A DNA stretch of 64,000 bases from Sva-07 sp963716095 (lineage in GTDB: Bacteria > Actinomycetota > Acidimicrobiia > Acidimicrobiales > Ilumatobacteraceae). Positions 1 through 7,988 of this stretch are shown piece by piece; position 1 is the stretch's first letter; each line of letters begins with the position of its first letter. Position numbers and translations under genes: made by a program. Where the stretch lies: assembly GCA_963716095.1 (NCBI GenBank), contig CAVQSV010000016.1, positions 205,133-269,132 on the forward strand, given 5' to 3'. A model generated the notes under the pieces. That model saw only the letters and a program-made list of their open reading frames with translations. It searched no databases and was not told where the DNA came from.

Positions 1-301
1 CGCACCGCTCGCAGATGCCGTGGTGGTGCTCGTCGACATTCGGGTCGAAGCGGGTGGCACCGGAGCCGAGGGTGACCGACTGCAGTTCGCCCATCTCGAC
101 GAGGTCGGTGAGCGTGGTGTAGACGGTGCGCAAGGAGATGCCGGGCATCTGCTCACTGGCTCGGGCGTACAGCCCGTCGGCTGTGGGATGACTGGCGTTG
201 TCCTCGAGCAAGGTGAACAGGAGCTGGCGCTGCGGCGTGACTTTGAGCCCCCTGGCCCGGAAGGCCTCGGCGAGCTCGGTGGGCGACTTCACGGGCGACA
301 T
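1..301 (-). CDS. Fur-family metalloregulator (partial, 3' end outside window)
   Basis: The first 100 codons of a Fur/PerR/Zur-type repressor read leftward from an ATG at 301-299. The winged-helix N-terminal half is clear: a TPQRQLLFTLLED core followed by HPTADGLYARA, the recognition-helix segment ISLRTVYTTLTDLVE and the start of the metal-binding region (DEHHHGICERC, with the first Cys of a probable structural zinc site). Family members bind Fe, Zn, Mn or haem/peroxide signals and repress uptake or oxidative-stress genes; which metal applies cannot be decided from this half. A palindrome lies 3 nt upstream of the start codon, so there is no room for a Shine-Dalgarno site; a leaderless, autoregulated transcript is inferred. 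Confidence 0.9.
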   Translation of the reverse strand, partial: MSPVKSPTELAEAFRARGLKVTPQRQLLFTLLEDNASHPTADGLYARASEQMPGISLRTVYTTLTDLVEMGELQSVTLGSGATRFDPNVDEHHHGICERC

Positions 302-304
302 GTT

Positions 305-340
305 ATCTGCACATCATGCAGATCAGCACGCCATGCAGAT
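305..340. promoter_or_regulatory. Palindromic operator upstream of the Fur-family gene
   Basis: A perfect 7-bp inverted repeat, ATCTGCA / TGCAGAT, occupies 305-311 and 317-323 with a 5-nt spacer (CATCA). A third half-site TGCAGAT lies at 334-340, 17 bp (about one and a half helical turns) after the second. The site abuts the start codon of the Fur-family gene and lies between it and the divergent glp operon. It is probably the repressor's own binding site (inference from position and symmetry); it might also influence glpD. Confidence 0.55.
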
Positions 341-437
341 TGGGACCTTCTCCCCTGGTCGTCCCGGTTCTCACCTCGCTCCCGGGTCCGACACCGTCGT
401 TCGCGTTGCATTCCGGGCGACCCGCCCCACCCGAAGT

Positions 438-465
438 GTCACCCAAACCCGGTATCTCGTAGTCT
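438..465 (+). promoter_or_regulatory. Possible leaderless promoter of the glp operon
   Basis: A TAGTCT hexamer (460-465), fitting the actinobacterial -10 pattern TANNNT, ends 8 nt before the glpD ATG at 474. No Shine-Dalgarno sequence precedes that ATG. Both facts suit transcription starting at or next to the start codon. The -35 side (around 438-443) is a poor match, so this is a weak call. Confidence 0.3.
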
Positions 466-473
466 CCGGTGCG

Positions 474-2180
474 ATGTCGGGACCGAAGCGGCCATTCGAA
501 CGTGGCGAGATGCTCGACGCATTGCGCGCCACCACGCCCGACGACCCGTTCGACGTCGTGGTGATCGGCGGGGGCATCACCGGCGTCGGCGTCGCACTCG
601 ATGCCGCCGCACGGGGCCTGCGGACCGCCCTCGTCGAGCGCGACGACTTCGCCAGCGGTACGTCGTCCAAGAGCTCGAAGATGGTCCACGGTGGCCTCCG
701 TTACCTCCAGAACGGCGACGTCCGGCTCGTCTACGAGGCGCTGCGTGAGCGACGTCGATTGATGAAGAACGCGCCGCATCTGGTGGAGATCCTGCCGTTC
801 ATGATTCCGATCCTCACCAAGGACGGTGTCGTGTCGAAGAAGGTTGCCAAGGCGCTCGGCTCCGCGATGTGGATGTACGACCTCACCGGCGGCTGGCGGA
901 TCGGCAAGCTCCACCGACGGGTGTCGGCCGAGCAGGCCGCAGCACACTTCCCCACCACCCATCTCGACAAGCTCAGCGCCGGATACCTCTACTTCGACGC
1001 TGCCGCCGACGATGCCCGCCTCGCCCTCACGATTGCCCGCACCGCCGCCGAGCACGGTGCGGTCGTGGCGAATCGCTGTGCCGTGGTCGACATCACGCTC
1101 GACGGAGCCGGCCGAGCCAACGGTGTCACCCTGAGCGCCGACGGCGACACCTTCCAGGTCGCTGCACGTTGCGTGGTGAACGCCGCCGGCGTCTGGGCCG
1201 ACGAGGTCCGCGCACTCGACGAGGCCGAGCACCCGGACTCGATCCGCCCGGCCAAGGGCGTCCACATCACCGTGCCGTGGGACAAGATTCGCGTCGACAT
1301 CGCCGTGATCATCCCGGTACGGGCGGACAAGCGCAGCCTGTTCCTCGTGCCGTGGGGCCCGCGCGCCGACGGCACGTTCGATCACGTGTACATCGGCACC
1401 ACCGACACCGACTACGACGGCCCGCTCGACGACCCACAGTGCACCGCCGACGACATCGACTATGTCCTCACGGCGTTGAATCAGGCGCTCGATCCGAGCA
1501 TCACCGAACGGGTCACAGCAGACGACATCACCGGCGTCTGGGCAGGGCTGCGCCCGCTCGTGAAGACCGCGCCGGACAGCGGCCCGAGTTCGAAGACCGC
1601 CGATCTCTCCCGCCAGCACCAGGTCGCCGTGAGCGACACCGGCGTGGTGCGAATCAACGGCGGCAAGCTCACCACCTACCGCGAGATGGCCGAGGACACC
1701 GTCGATGTCGTCGCCGAGCAGCTGAACGCACCTCGACGCCAGCGCCGCTCGGCCACCCGCCGGCTCGAGGTGCTCGGAGCGGGCCGCGTCACCACGGCCG
1801 AACCGGGCACCGCCGACCATCACCTCGCGCATCGGTACGGCACGTTGGCCGACGAGCTCCGAGCGCTCGTCGCCTTCCGACCGGACCTCGGCGACCCACT
1901 CGTGCCCGGCCAGCCGTACCTGCGCGCCGAAGCCGTCTACGCCGTACGGCACGAGATGGCGACCACCCTCGACGACGTCCTCTCCCGGCGGACCCGAGCT
2001 CACCTGTTCGACCGACGTGCCAGCCTCGATGCCGCACCTGCGGTCGCCGAGCTCATCGCCGACGAACTCGGATGGTCGCCCGACGAAACCGCCCGGCAAC
2101 TCGACGCCTACCGGCGCGTGTGCGAGACCGAACAGAACGCAGGAGTCGAACATGCCCACGTCGCCAACACCACCGATTGA
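474..2180 (+). CDS. glpD: Aerobic glycerol-3-phosphate dehydrogenase
   Basis: A 568-residue FAD enzyme that oxidises sn-glycerol-3-phosphate to dihydroxyacetone phosphate and passes electrons to the membrane quinone pool. The N-terminal dinucleotide motif is VVVIGGGITGVGVALDAAARG (residues about 28-48, written here only to show the GGGxxG core). It is followed by the family segment SSKSSKMVHGGLRYLQ. The C-terminal DAO_C-type helical domain contains the VRHEMATTLDDVLSRRTR segment typical of GlpD. Length is normal. The start at 474 was chosen because upstream codons of the open frame extend through the divergent Fur control region. It overlaps the next gene by 29 nt, so the two are translationally linked in the glp operon. 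Confidence 0.93.
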   Translation: MSGPKRPFERGEMLDALRATTPDDPFDVVVIGGGITGVGVALDAAARGLRTALVERDDFASGTSSKSSKMVHGGLRYLQNGDVRLVYEALRERRRLMKNAPHLVEILPFMIPILTKDGVVSKKVAKALGSAMWMYDLTGGWRIGKLHRRVSAEQAAAHFPTTHLDKLSAGYLYFDAAADDARLALTIARTAAEHGAVVANRCAVVDITLDGAGRANGVTLSADGDTFQVAARCVVNAAGVWADEVRALDEAEHPDSIRPAKGVHITVPWDKIRVDIAVIIPVRADKRSLFLVPWGPRADGTFDHVYIGTTDTDYDGPLDDPQCTADDIDYVLTALNQALDPSITERVTADDITGVWAGLRPLVKTAPDSGPSSKTADLSRQHQVAVSDTGVVRINGGKLTTYREMAEDTVDVVAEQLNAPRRQRRSATRRLEVLGAGRVTTAEPGTADHHLAHRYGTLADELRALVAFRPDLGDPLVPGQPYLRAEAVYAVRHEMATTLDDVLSRRTRAHLFDRRASLDAAPAVAELIADELGWSPDETARQLDAYRRVCETEQNAGVEHAHVANTTD

Positions 2181-3657
2181 ACTCCTCGGCAGCGGCACCC
2201 GCCTCGCCGGAGCCGGCATCGAGGTGCCCGAGGAGGCCGTCGCTGCACTCTCGTCGATCTGCGAAACGATCGAGGCGAGCCATGCAACCGACGACTCCGT
2301 GGACCCCGTTGCCGAGGCGAGCCGTGACTGGTGGCCGCTCGGGCTCCACTGGGCGCTCGCCGGACAGGTGCCACGCATGGCCGACGTCGTGGTGCGACCG
2401 ACAACGACCGACGAGGTCGTGCGTGTCGTTCAGGTGTGCAACAACGCCCGGCTCCCGCTCACCGTCACCGGCGGCCGCAGCGGCGTCTGCGGAGCGGCCG
2501 CCCCGATCTTCGGCGGTGTCGTACTCGACGCCACCGCATTGGCGGGCGTGGTTGCCGTCGACGCCACCTCGGGCATCGTCGAGGTGCTCCCGGGCACGTT
2601 CGGACCCGACCTCGAAGACGAACTCAGCGACACCCACGGGTTGTCGGTCGGCCACTTCCCGCAGAGCTTCGACATCGCGACGGTCGGCGGGTGGGTCGCA
2701 TCCCGCGGCGCCGGGCAGTACTCGACTCGCTACGGCAAGATCGAAGACATCGTCGTCGGCCTCGAAGCCGTCCTCGCCGACGGCACGGTGATCCGCACGG
2801 GTGGCGCTCCGGCGGCCGCGGCCGGGCCCGATCTCACGCAACTGCTCGTCGGTTCCGAAGGCACGCTCGCCGTGATCACCAGGGTGTGGCTCAGAACGCA
2901 CCCGGTGCCCACCCACGAACGGCGAGCGGCGTTCGCGTTCGCCTCCTTCTCAGCCGGTGTCGAGGCGTGTCGGAAGATCCTGCAGGCCGGCGCCACACCC
3001 GCCGTGCTGCGCCTCTACGACGCTGCCGAATCGAAGCGGGGCCAGGGCGGCGACGGCACACAGTGCATGCTGCTGGTCCTCGACGAAGGCCACGTCGACC
3101 TCGTCGATGCAACGATGGCGATCGTCGACCACTGCTGTCTCGCGAACGGTGCGGATGCGGCGGACCACGCGCTCGTCGAGGCGTGGATGGGCCATCGCAA
3201 CGACACCTCTGCACTGCAGAGCCTCACCCGCAAGGGATTTGTCGTCGACACCATGGAGATCGCCGCACCATGGTCGAAGCTCGATGCACTGTTCGATGAC
3301 GTCCGTGCGGCGATGTTGGACGTGCCGCATGCTCGCGCCGCCACATGCCACTTGTCGCACAGCTACCCCGACGGCGCGTGCCTCTACTTCACGTTCGCGG
3401 CCACTCCCCCACCGGACGAGGTCGAGTCCACCTACGTGGCGCTCTGGGACGCAGGCCAGCGAGCGGTACTCGCGGCAGGCGGCAACCTGTCACATCATCA
3501 CGGCGTCGGGCTCAATCGTGGGCGCTTCATGGCCGAGGCGCTCGGCCCGGCCCACCAGGTGATCATCGCACTCAAGTCCGCGCTCGACCCGAACGGGATC
3601 ATGAATCCCGGCAAGTTGGGTCTGCCGACGCCGTTCGGCGAGGTTGCGTGGCCATGA
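2152..3657 (+). CDS. FAD-binding oxidase, alkyldihydroxyacetonephosphate-synthase-like
   Basis: 501 residues with the PCMH-type FAD fold: VVVRPTTTDEVVRVVQ, then the flavin-binding TVTGGRSGVCG, then GSEGTLAVIT. The C-terminal FAD-oxidase domain holds SHHHGVG and ends with DPNGIMNPGKLGL. The His-rich SHHHGVG motif is characteristic of alkyl-DHAP synthases, which swap the acyl chain of acyl-DHAP for a fatty alcohol to make ether lipids. Related D-lactate/glycolate oxidases share the fold, so the substrate is not proven. Its place between glpD (which makes DHAP) and glpK suggests a DHAP-derived substrate. Its start lies inside glpD. Confidence 0.8.
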   Translation: MPTSPTPPIELLGSGTRLAGAGIEVPEEAVAALSSICETIEASHATDDSVDPVAEASRDWWPLGLHWALAGQVPRMADVVVRPTTTDEVVRVVQVCNNARLPLTVTGGRSGVCGAAAPIFGGVVLDATALAGVVAVDATSGIVEVLPGTFGPDLEDELSDTHGLSVGHFPQSFDIATVGGWVASRGAGQYSTRYGKIEDIVVGLEAVLADGTVIRTGGAPAAAAGPDLTQLLVGSEGTLAVITRVWLRTHPVPTHERRAAFAFASFSAGVEACRKILQAGATPAVLRLYDAAESKRGQGGDGTQCMLLVLDEGHVDLVDATMAIVDHCCLANGADAADHALVEAWMGHRNDTSALQSLTRKGFVVDTMEIAAPWSKLDALFDDVRAAMLDVPHARAATCHLSHSYPDGACLYFTFAATPPPDEVESTYVALWDAGQRAVLAAGGNLSHHHGVGLNRGRFMAEALGPAHQVIIALKSALDPNGIMNPGKLGLPTPFGEVAWP

Positions 3658-4091
3658 GTGCGAGCGCCGCCTCCGGACGCTGGGACGTCGACGCGGTTCG
3701 AGCCGGCATCGGCGTGTGCCTGATCCTCGCGATCCCGCTCACACTCGTCGCTGCGTTCGTCGACTCCGACTCATCCGGCCTGAACGCACTCTTCTTCTTC
3801 GGCGCGATGTTCGGCTTCGTTCTCGGCGGTGGCTGCGCCGCGTGGGTCCAACGGCGGGGCACACCGATGTCGCACGGGGTGCTCACCACGATCGTCGCCT
3901 ATCTCGGCGCGCAGAGCGTCTTCATCGTGATCCGGCTGGTTCGCGGCGAGAGCGTGAACTGGTTCGGTGTCTTCTTCACGCTGTCGTTGGTCACGCTCGC
4001 TGGACTGTTCGGTGGGATCCTCGGCAGTCAACTGCAGTCGCGCGGGTTCGTTCCGTCGAGCCAGCGCGCCGAGCCCCGGGGGCAGTCATGA
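3654..4091 (+). CDS. Small four-helix membrane protein
   Basis: 145 residues with four hydrophobic segments: roughly residues 17-38, 45-66 (glycine-rich, ending GFVLGGGCAAW), 77-96 and 107-128. It resembles the short TIGR04086-like membrane proteins, but that is recollection of pattern rather than a search result. It starts in an ATGA overlap with the FAD protein and ends in an ATGA overlap with glpK, so it is an integral member of the operon. A role in glycerol entry is possible, but it lacks the NPA motifs of the GlpF aquaglyceroporin. Confidence 0.75.
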   Translation: MSASAASGRWDVDAVRAGIGVCLILAIPLTLVAAFVDSDSSGLNALFFFGAMFGFVLGGGCAAWVQRRGTPMSHGVLTTIVAYLGAQSVFIVIRLVRGESVNWFGVFFTLSLVTLAGLFGGILGSQLQSRGFVPSSQRAEPRGQS

Positions 4092-5557
4092 GCACGATCC
4101 TGGTCATCGACGTCGGCACCACCGGCCTTCGGGCCGCGATCGTCGACGACACGCTCGCCGTGAGGGCGTTGGAGTATCGGCCGTGCCCGCCCGACACTCC
4201 AGCACCCGGCCTCGTCGAATTCGACGGTGCCGAACTGGCTGCGTCACTCCTCGATGCTGCCCGCACCGTGATCGCTTCGACGACGGAGCCCGTGGCGGCG
4301 GTCGGCATCACGAACCAGCGGGCCAGCACCATGGTGTGGGACCGGGCGACGGGCGAACCGGTCGGGCCGGGCCTCGGGTGGCAGGACCTCCGCACGGTCG
4401 GCGAGTGCATCATGGCCAAGATCGAGCACGGGTGGCAGGTCGCACCCAACCAGTCGTCGACGAAGGCCGGCTGGATCCTCGCGAACACGCCCGACCTCGA
4501 CGGACGCGACCTGTGCGTCGGCACGATCGACAGCTGGATCGCCTGGACGTTGAGCGAGGGCGGGCTCCACGTCAGCGATCAGACCAATGCGTCCGCAACC
4601 ACGAACGGGCTGCGAGTCGTCGACGGAACCGCCTGGGCGAGCGATCGGTGCGCAGCGTTCGGCGTTCCCGAGTCGATGCTGCCCACCGTGGTCGATTCCG
4701 TCGGTGTGATCGGCAACGCCACGGCGCTGCCCGGGTCACCGCCGATCGCTGCCATCCTCGGCGACCAGCAGGCTTCGCTCATCGGGCAGAGCTGCGTGAA
4801 GCCGGGTCGAGCCAAGATCACCTTCGGCACCGGCGGCATGCTCGACTTGTGCACCGACAACGCCACACCGGGCGAGGCGAGCCGGCACAGCGCCGGCACC
4901 TACCCGTTGCCGCTGTGGTCGATCGACGGATCGATCACCTGGGGTGTCGAGGCGATCATGCTGTCTGCGGGCACCAACGTCGACTGGCTCCGAGACGACC
5001 TCGGGCTGATCGCCACGAGCGCCGAGAGCCACGACATCGCGTCGATGTGCGACGACACCGACGGCGTCGTCTACGTGCCGGCGCTGCTCGGGCTCGGCAC
5101 TCCCAAGTGGGACTACGGTGCCCGCGGCACGTTGCTCGGGATCACCCGCGGCACCGCACGACCCCATGTCGTTCGAGCCGTGTTGGAGGGCATCGCCCAC
5201 CGCGGTGCCGACCTGATCGATGCTGCACGAGCCGACAGCGGCGTCGACATCCACACCGTGCGCATCGACGGCGGCATGAGCACCAACCCCACGTTCGCCC
5301 AGGTGCTGGCCGACGCGGCGAACTGCCCGATCGAGGTGTCGCCCGTTGCCGAGGCAACCACGATCGGCGCCGCCTTCATGGCCGGGCTCGGCGTCGGGAT
5401 CTTCTCGGGCCTCGACGACCTCGACGCGCTCTGGAAGCCGGCCCACGTCGTCGAGCCGACCGATCCGTCAGTGCATGCCCAGCGGCGCGAACGCTGGGCC
5501 GATGCGCTCGATCGGGCCGGTGGCTGGCACGCCGATCTCTCCGCGCTCGAGTTCTGA
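4088..5557 (+). CDS. glpK: Glycerol kinase (FGGY family)
   Basis: 489 residues. It starts with the phosphate-1 motif of the ASKHA fold (VIDVGTTGLRAAIVD), contains GITNQRASTMVWDRATGEP, a GDQQASLIGQ segment and a FGTGGM phosphate-2 loop, and ends with the adenosine motif RIDGGMSTNPTFAQVLAD. FGGY kinases phosphorylate polyols; glycerol is inferred from glpD in the same operon and from the overall match to GlpK. The protein makes the sn-glycerol-3-phosphate that GlpD oxidises. The usual GWVEHDP-type segment is reduced (GLVEFDG), so divergence within FGGY is possible. Confidence 0.85.
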   Translation: MSTILVIDVGTTGLRAAIVDDTLAVRALEYRPCPPDTPAPGLVEFDGAELAASLLDAARTVIASTTEPVAAVGITNQRASTMVWDRATGEPVGPGLGWQDLRTVGECIMAKIEHGWQVAPNQSSTKAGWILANTPDLDGRDLCVGTIDSWIAWTLSEGGLHVSDQTNASATTNGLRVVDGTAWASDRCAAFGVPESMLPTVVDSVGVIGNATALPGSPPIAAILGDQQASLIGQSCVKPGRAKITFGTGGMLDLCTDNATPGEASRHSAGTYPLPLWSIDGSITWGVEAIMLSAGTNVDWLRDDLGLIATSAESHDIASMCDDTDGVVYVPALLGLGTPKWDYGARGTLLGITRGTARPHVVRAVLEGIAHRGADLIDAARADSGVDIHTVRIDGGMSTNPTFAQVLADAANCPIEVSPVAEATTIGAAFMAGLGVGIFSGLDDLDALWKPAHVVEPTDPSVHAQRRERWADALDRAGGWHADLSALEF

Positions 5558-5655
5558 GCGATCACCTGATGAGCACTGCTCGGACCCTAGAATTGCTCCG
5601 ACGCCCTCCCAGCGGGAAGGCTGTCGTACGCATGACCCCGAAAGGACACTCCCCC

Positions 5656-6258
5656 GTGGATCTCGATTCCGCTGCACCGACCACTTCCCGGCGCGGCCTC
5701 ATCAGTGCGTTGGGCGCTGCCGGCCTCGCCAGCGCAGCAGCCCTCAGCATCGCTCGTCCCGCATCTGCTGCACCGTTCGCCCCGACCGAGGACGACAAGG
5801 TGTTTCTCCGTCAGGCCATGGAGCTCGAGCTCACGGCGCAGGCGTTGTACCAGGTGGCGATCGACTCGGGCCTGTCCGACGTGGCACTCGAATTGGCCGT
5901 TGTCTTTGCCGAGAATCACGTCACCTACGCCGACAAGATCGCCGGTGGCGCAGGCTTCTCGGCCAACACCCGCAACGAAGAGGTCTTCGAGCTCCTCGAG
6001 CCGTCGTTCGCGACCAGCAACGCCGAGCAGTTCGCTGCAGTTGCCCGCGATCTCGAGAACACTGCGGCTGCCACCCACACCGAACTGCTGCCCGGGTACG
6101 TCTCGGTCGACGCCCGAACGCTCACGGCATCGATCCTCGTGGTCGAGGCCCGCATGGCCACCGTCCTCACCGAATTCGGCGGCCTCGACTCGAACCTCGA
6201 CGAGGTGTTCGAACCTGACGCCCAACCCCTCGACCTCACCGCCGGAGCCGAGTCATGA
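5656..6258 (+). CDS. Tat-exported ferritin-like domain protein
   Basis: 200 residues starting at GTG 5656, preceded by AAAGGA at 5641-5646. A twin-arginine signal (TTSRRGLISALGAAGL, then an Ala-rich h-region ending RPASAAP) is followed by a helical ferritin-like bundle with Glu/His positions (LRQAMELELTAQALYQ; VFAENHVTYADKIAGG; TAAATHTELLP; ILVVEARMATVL) suited to a di-iron centre. An in-frame ATG at 5632 would add eight residues but has no ribosome site. It overlaps the next ferritin-like gene by ATGA. The function of this exported family is not established; iron handling or oxidative defence at the envelope is inference. Confidence 0.8.
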   Translation: MDLDSAAPTTSRRGLISALGAAGLASAAALSIARPASAAPFAPTEDDKVFLRQAMELELTAQALYQVAIDSGLSDVALELAVVFAENHVTYADKIAGGAGFSANTRNEEVFELLEPSFATSNAEQFAAVARDLENTAAATHTELLPGYVSVDARTLTASILVVEARMATVLTEFGGLDSNLDEVFEPDAQPLDLTAGAES

Positions 6259-7085
6259 TCGACCACACCAACACCAAGACGGGCTATCGCCGTCGCGATG
6301 CACTGAAGCTCGGCGGGCTCACCGTGTCGGCGGCCGCGTTCCTCGCTGCATGTGGTACTGGACGCACTGGCGACGAGTCACCCGGTCGTGTCGGGTTCGC
6401 GCCCCCGATCGAGGAGTTGGAGGACTACCCGATCGACGATGCCGTCTTGTTGCGTACTGCGTCGTCGCTGGAACTCACCGCGATCGCGGTGTACGAGGCC
6501 GTCCTCGCGACCGGGTTGCTCGACGCCGACCTGACCGCGCTCGTCGAGCGGCTGATCGAGGATCATCAGATGGTCGCCGACCAGATGGGCGAACTCACCG
6601 AAGCCGTCGGTGGCGTCGCCTGGGAGTGCACCAACCCCTGGTACATGAGCCGCACGGTCGAGCCGCTGCTCGAAGCGGTCCTCGCCAGCGACAACCCGTT
6701 GCGCGACATCATCAACACCGCTGTCGTGCTCGAGAACATCGCTGCTGGGACGCATCAGAGTCTCTCGATCCAACTCGAGGACCCTGAGGCCGTGGCCGCC
6801 ACGATCGCCGCAGCCACCCTCGAGTCGCGCCATTCGGCCTACATCGTTGCGGTTGCTCGCGGGCCCGAGGGCTATGTGAGCCCGCTGATCGACGGCGACG
6901 GAGACAGCCCGACCGACGTCGACGGCGTGCCCCAGAAGTTCTCGATCACCACCCGGTTCGGTTCGACCGGCCAGGTCGAGTTGGTGGCTGGCGCCCCCGA
7001 CGAGAACGGTGTGCGTCAGACGTTCATCGTCCAGACGCCGTCGCTCAACTCGTGGATCTACAACGAACTCGAACCCACCTGCTGA
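6255..7085 (+). CDS. Tat-exported ferritin-like lipoprotein
   Basis: 276 residues. The signal combines a twin-arginine motif (YRRRDALKLGG) with a lipobox (FLAAC at about residues 31-35), so a folded, lipid-anchored extracytoplasmic protein is predicted. The core shows the same helical pattern as its upstream neighbour (ASSLELTAIAVYEAVL; LIEDHQMVADQMGELTEAVGG; NIAAGTHQSLS; ATLESRHSAYIV). It has a longer C-terminal beta-rich tail and an extra ECTNPWYM segment. The pair is translationally coupled and probably works together. Confidence 0.8.
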   Translation: MIDHTNTKTGYRRRDALKLGGLTVSAAAFLAACGTGRTGDESPGRVGFAPPIEELEDYPIDDAVLLRTASSLELTAIAVYEAVLATGLLDADLTALVERLIEDHQMVADQMGELTEAVGGVAWECTNPWYMSRTVEPLLEAVLASDNPLRDIINTAVVLENIAAGTHQSLSIQLEDPEAVAATIAAATLESRHSAYIVAVARGPEGYVSPLIDGDGDSPTDVDGVPQKFSITTRFGSTGQVELVAGAPDENGVRQTFIVQTPSLNSWIYNELEPTC

Positions 7086-7090
7086 TGTCA

Positions 7091-7113
7091 CGATTGGTGT
7101 CCGACACCAATCG
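7091..7113. repeat. Recurrent GGTGTC palindrome, copy 1
   Basis: A perfect 23-bp palindrome centred on C7102, with arms CGATTGGTGTC and GACACCAATCG. It begins 6 nt after the ferritin-like stop codon and ends 20 nt before the RNase P RNA gene. The same core recurs at 17610-17632 and 31692-31722. It has no following T-run, so a classical intrinsic terminator is unlikely for this copy. Confidence 0.75.
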
Positions 7114-7120
7114 ATACACT
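7094..7120 (+). promoter_or_regulatory. Possible rnpB promoter
   Basis: TACACT at 7115-7120 fits a -10 element placed to start transcription close to the 5' end of RNase P RNA. TTGGTG at 7094-7099 could act as a -35 with 15-bp spacing and lies inside palindrome copy 1. Position supports it; sequence alone does not prove it. Confidence 0.35.
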
Positions 7121-7132
7121 GCGCCTCGCAAT

Positions 7133-7504
<372 letters not shown>

Positions 7505-7988
7505 ATTGCCACGACCCCTGAGCAGAGAACGCCGGGCCAAGGGTCGCTGGAGACGCCCCTCAGTCACAACCGCACCCGATTCGACCACTCTCAGCTCGGG
7601 GCGCAGCATCCACGACGACGCGGCCGACGGGAGCCTCGCGGTCGTCGCGAAGCCAATGCGCAAGAGGCGCGGCTGACGGTTTCGTTGCAGCTCAAATGCG
7701 GCGCTCGGGGTTGGCGACTCCGAGTTCCTCATTGATCAGCGCCTGTACTACCAGCACGGCAATCCGAATCGTTCGTTCTGCGACCAGCGACTCACGCGAT
7801 CGTGTTGTCAGACAGCCGGCTGGTCCTCGTTGAACACCCCTTTGCGAGGGATATCGGAATGGTGAGCGATGACGACTTCGCCGTGATGGTCGAGAAGCGC
7901 GGCAGAACGCATCACCGCGTGAGCCAGCAGAGCAGGTCTCTGAATCGTGAGGATTCACGCTGGATGCGCAGGAACCTACGATCGGACC
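7505..7988. other. No recognisable gene
   Basis: 484 bp between rnpB and the cellulase remnant. Open frames here are short and have actinobacterial shadow-frame composition. I see no RNA fold, repeat or control signal I can support. It may be the eroded 5' half of the cellulase gene that follows. Confidence 0.5.

Noticed and set aside
198..473. N-terminal extension of glpD
   Set aside because: It would run through the Fur-family operator and has no GlpD-like sequence; ATG 474 fits the family start.
303..2378. Long leftward open frame opposite glpD
   Set aside because: Low-complexity, Arg/Gly/Asp-rich composition typical of antisense frames in GC-rich genes; no domain and glpD is certain on the other strand.
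7505..7735. Small rightward ORF overlapping the rnpB 3' end
   Set aside because: It begins inside the RNase P RNA and has shadow-like composition.
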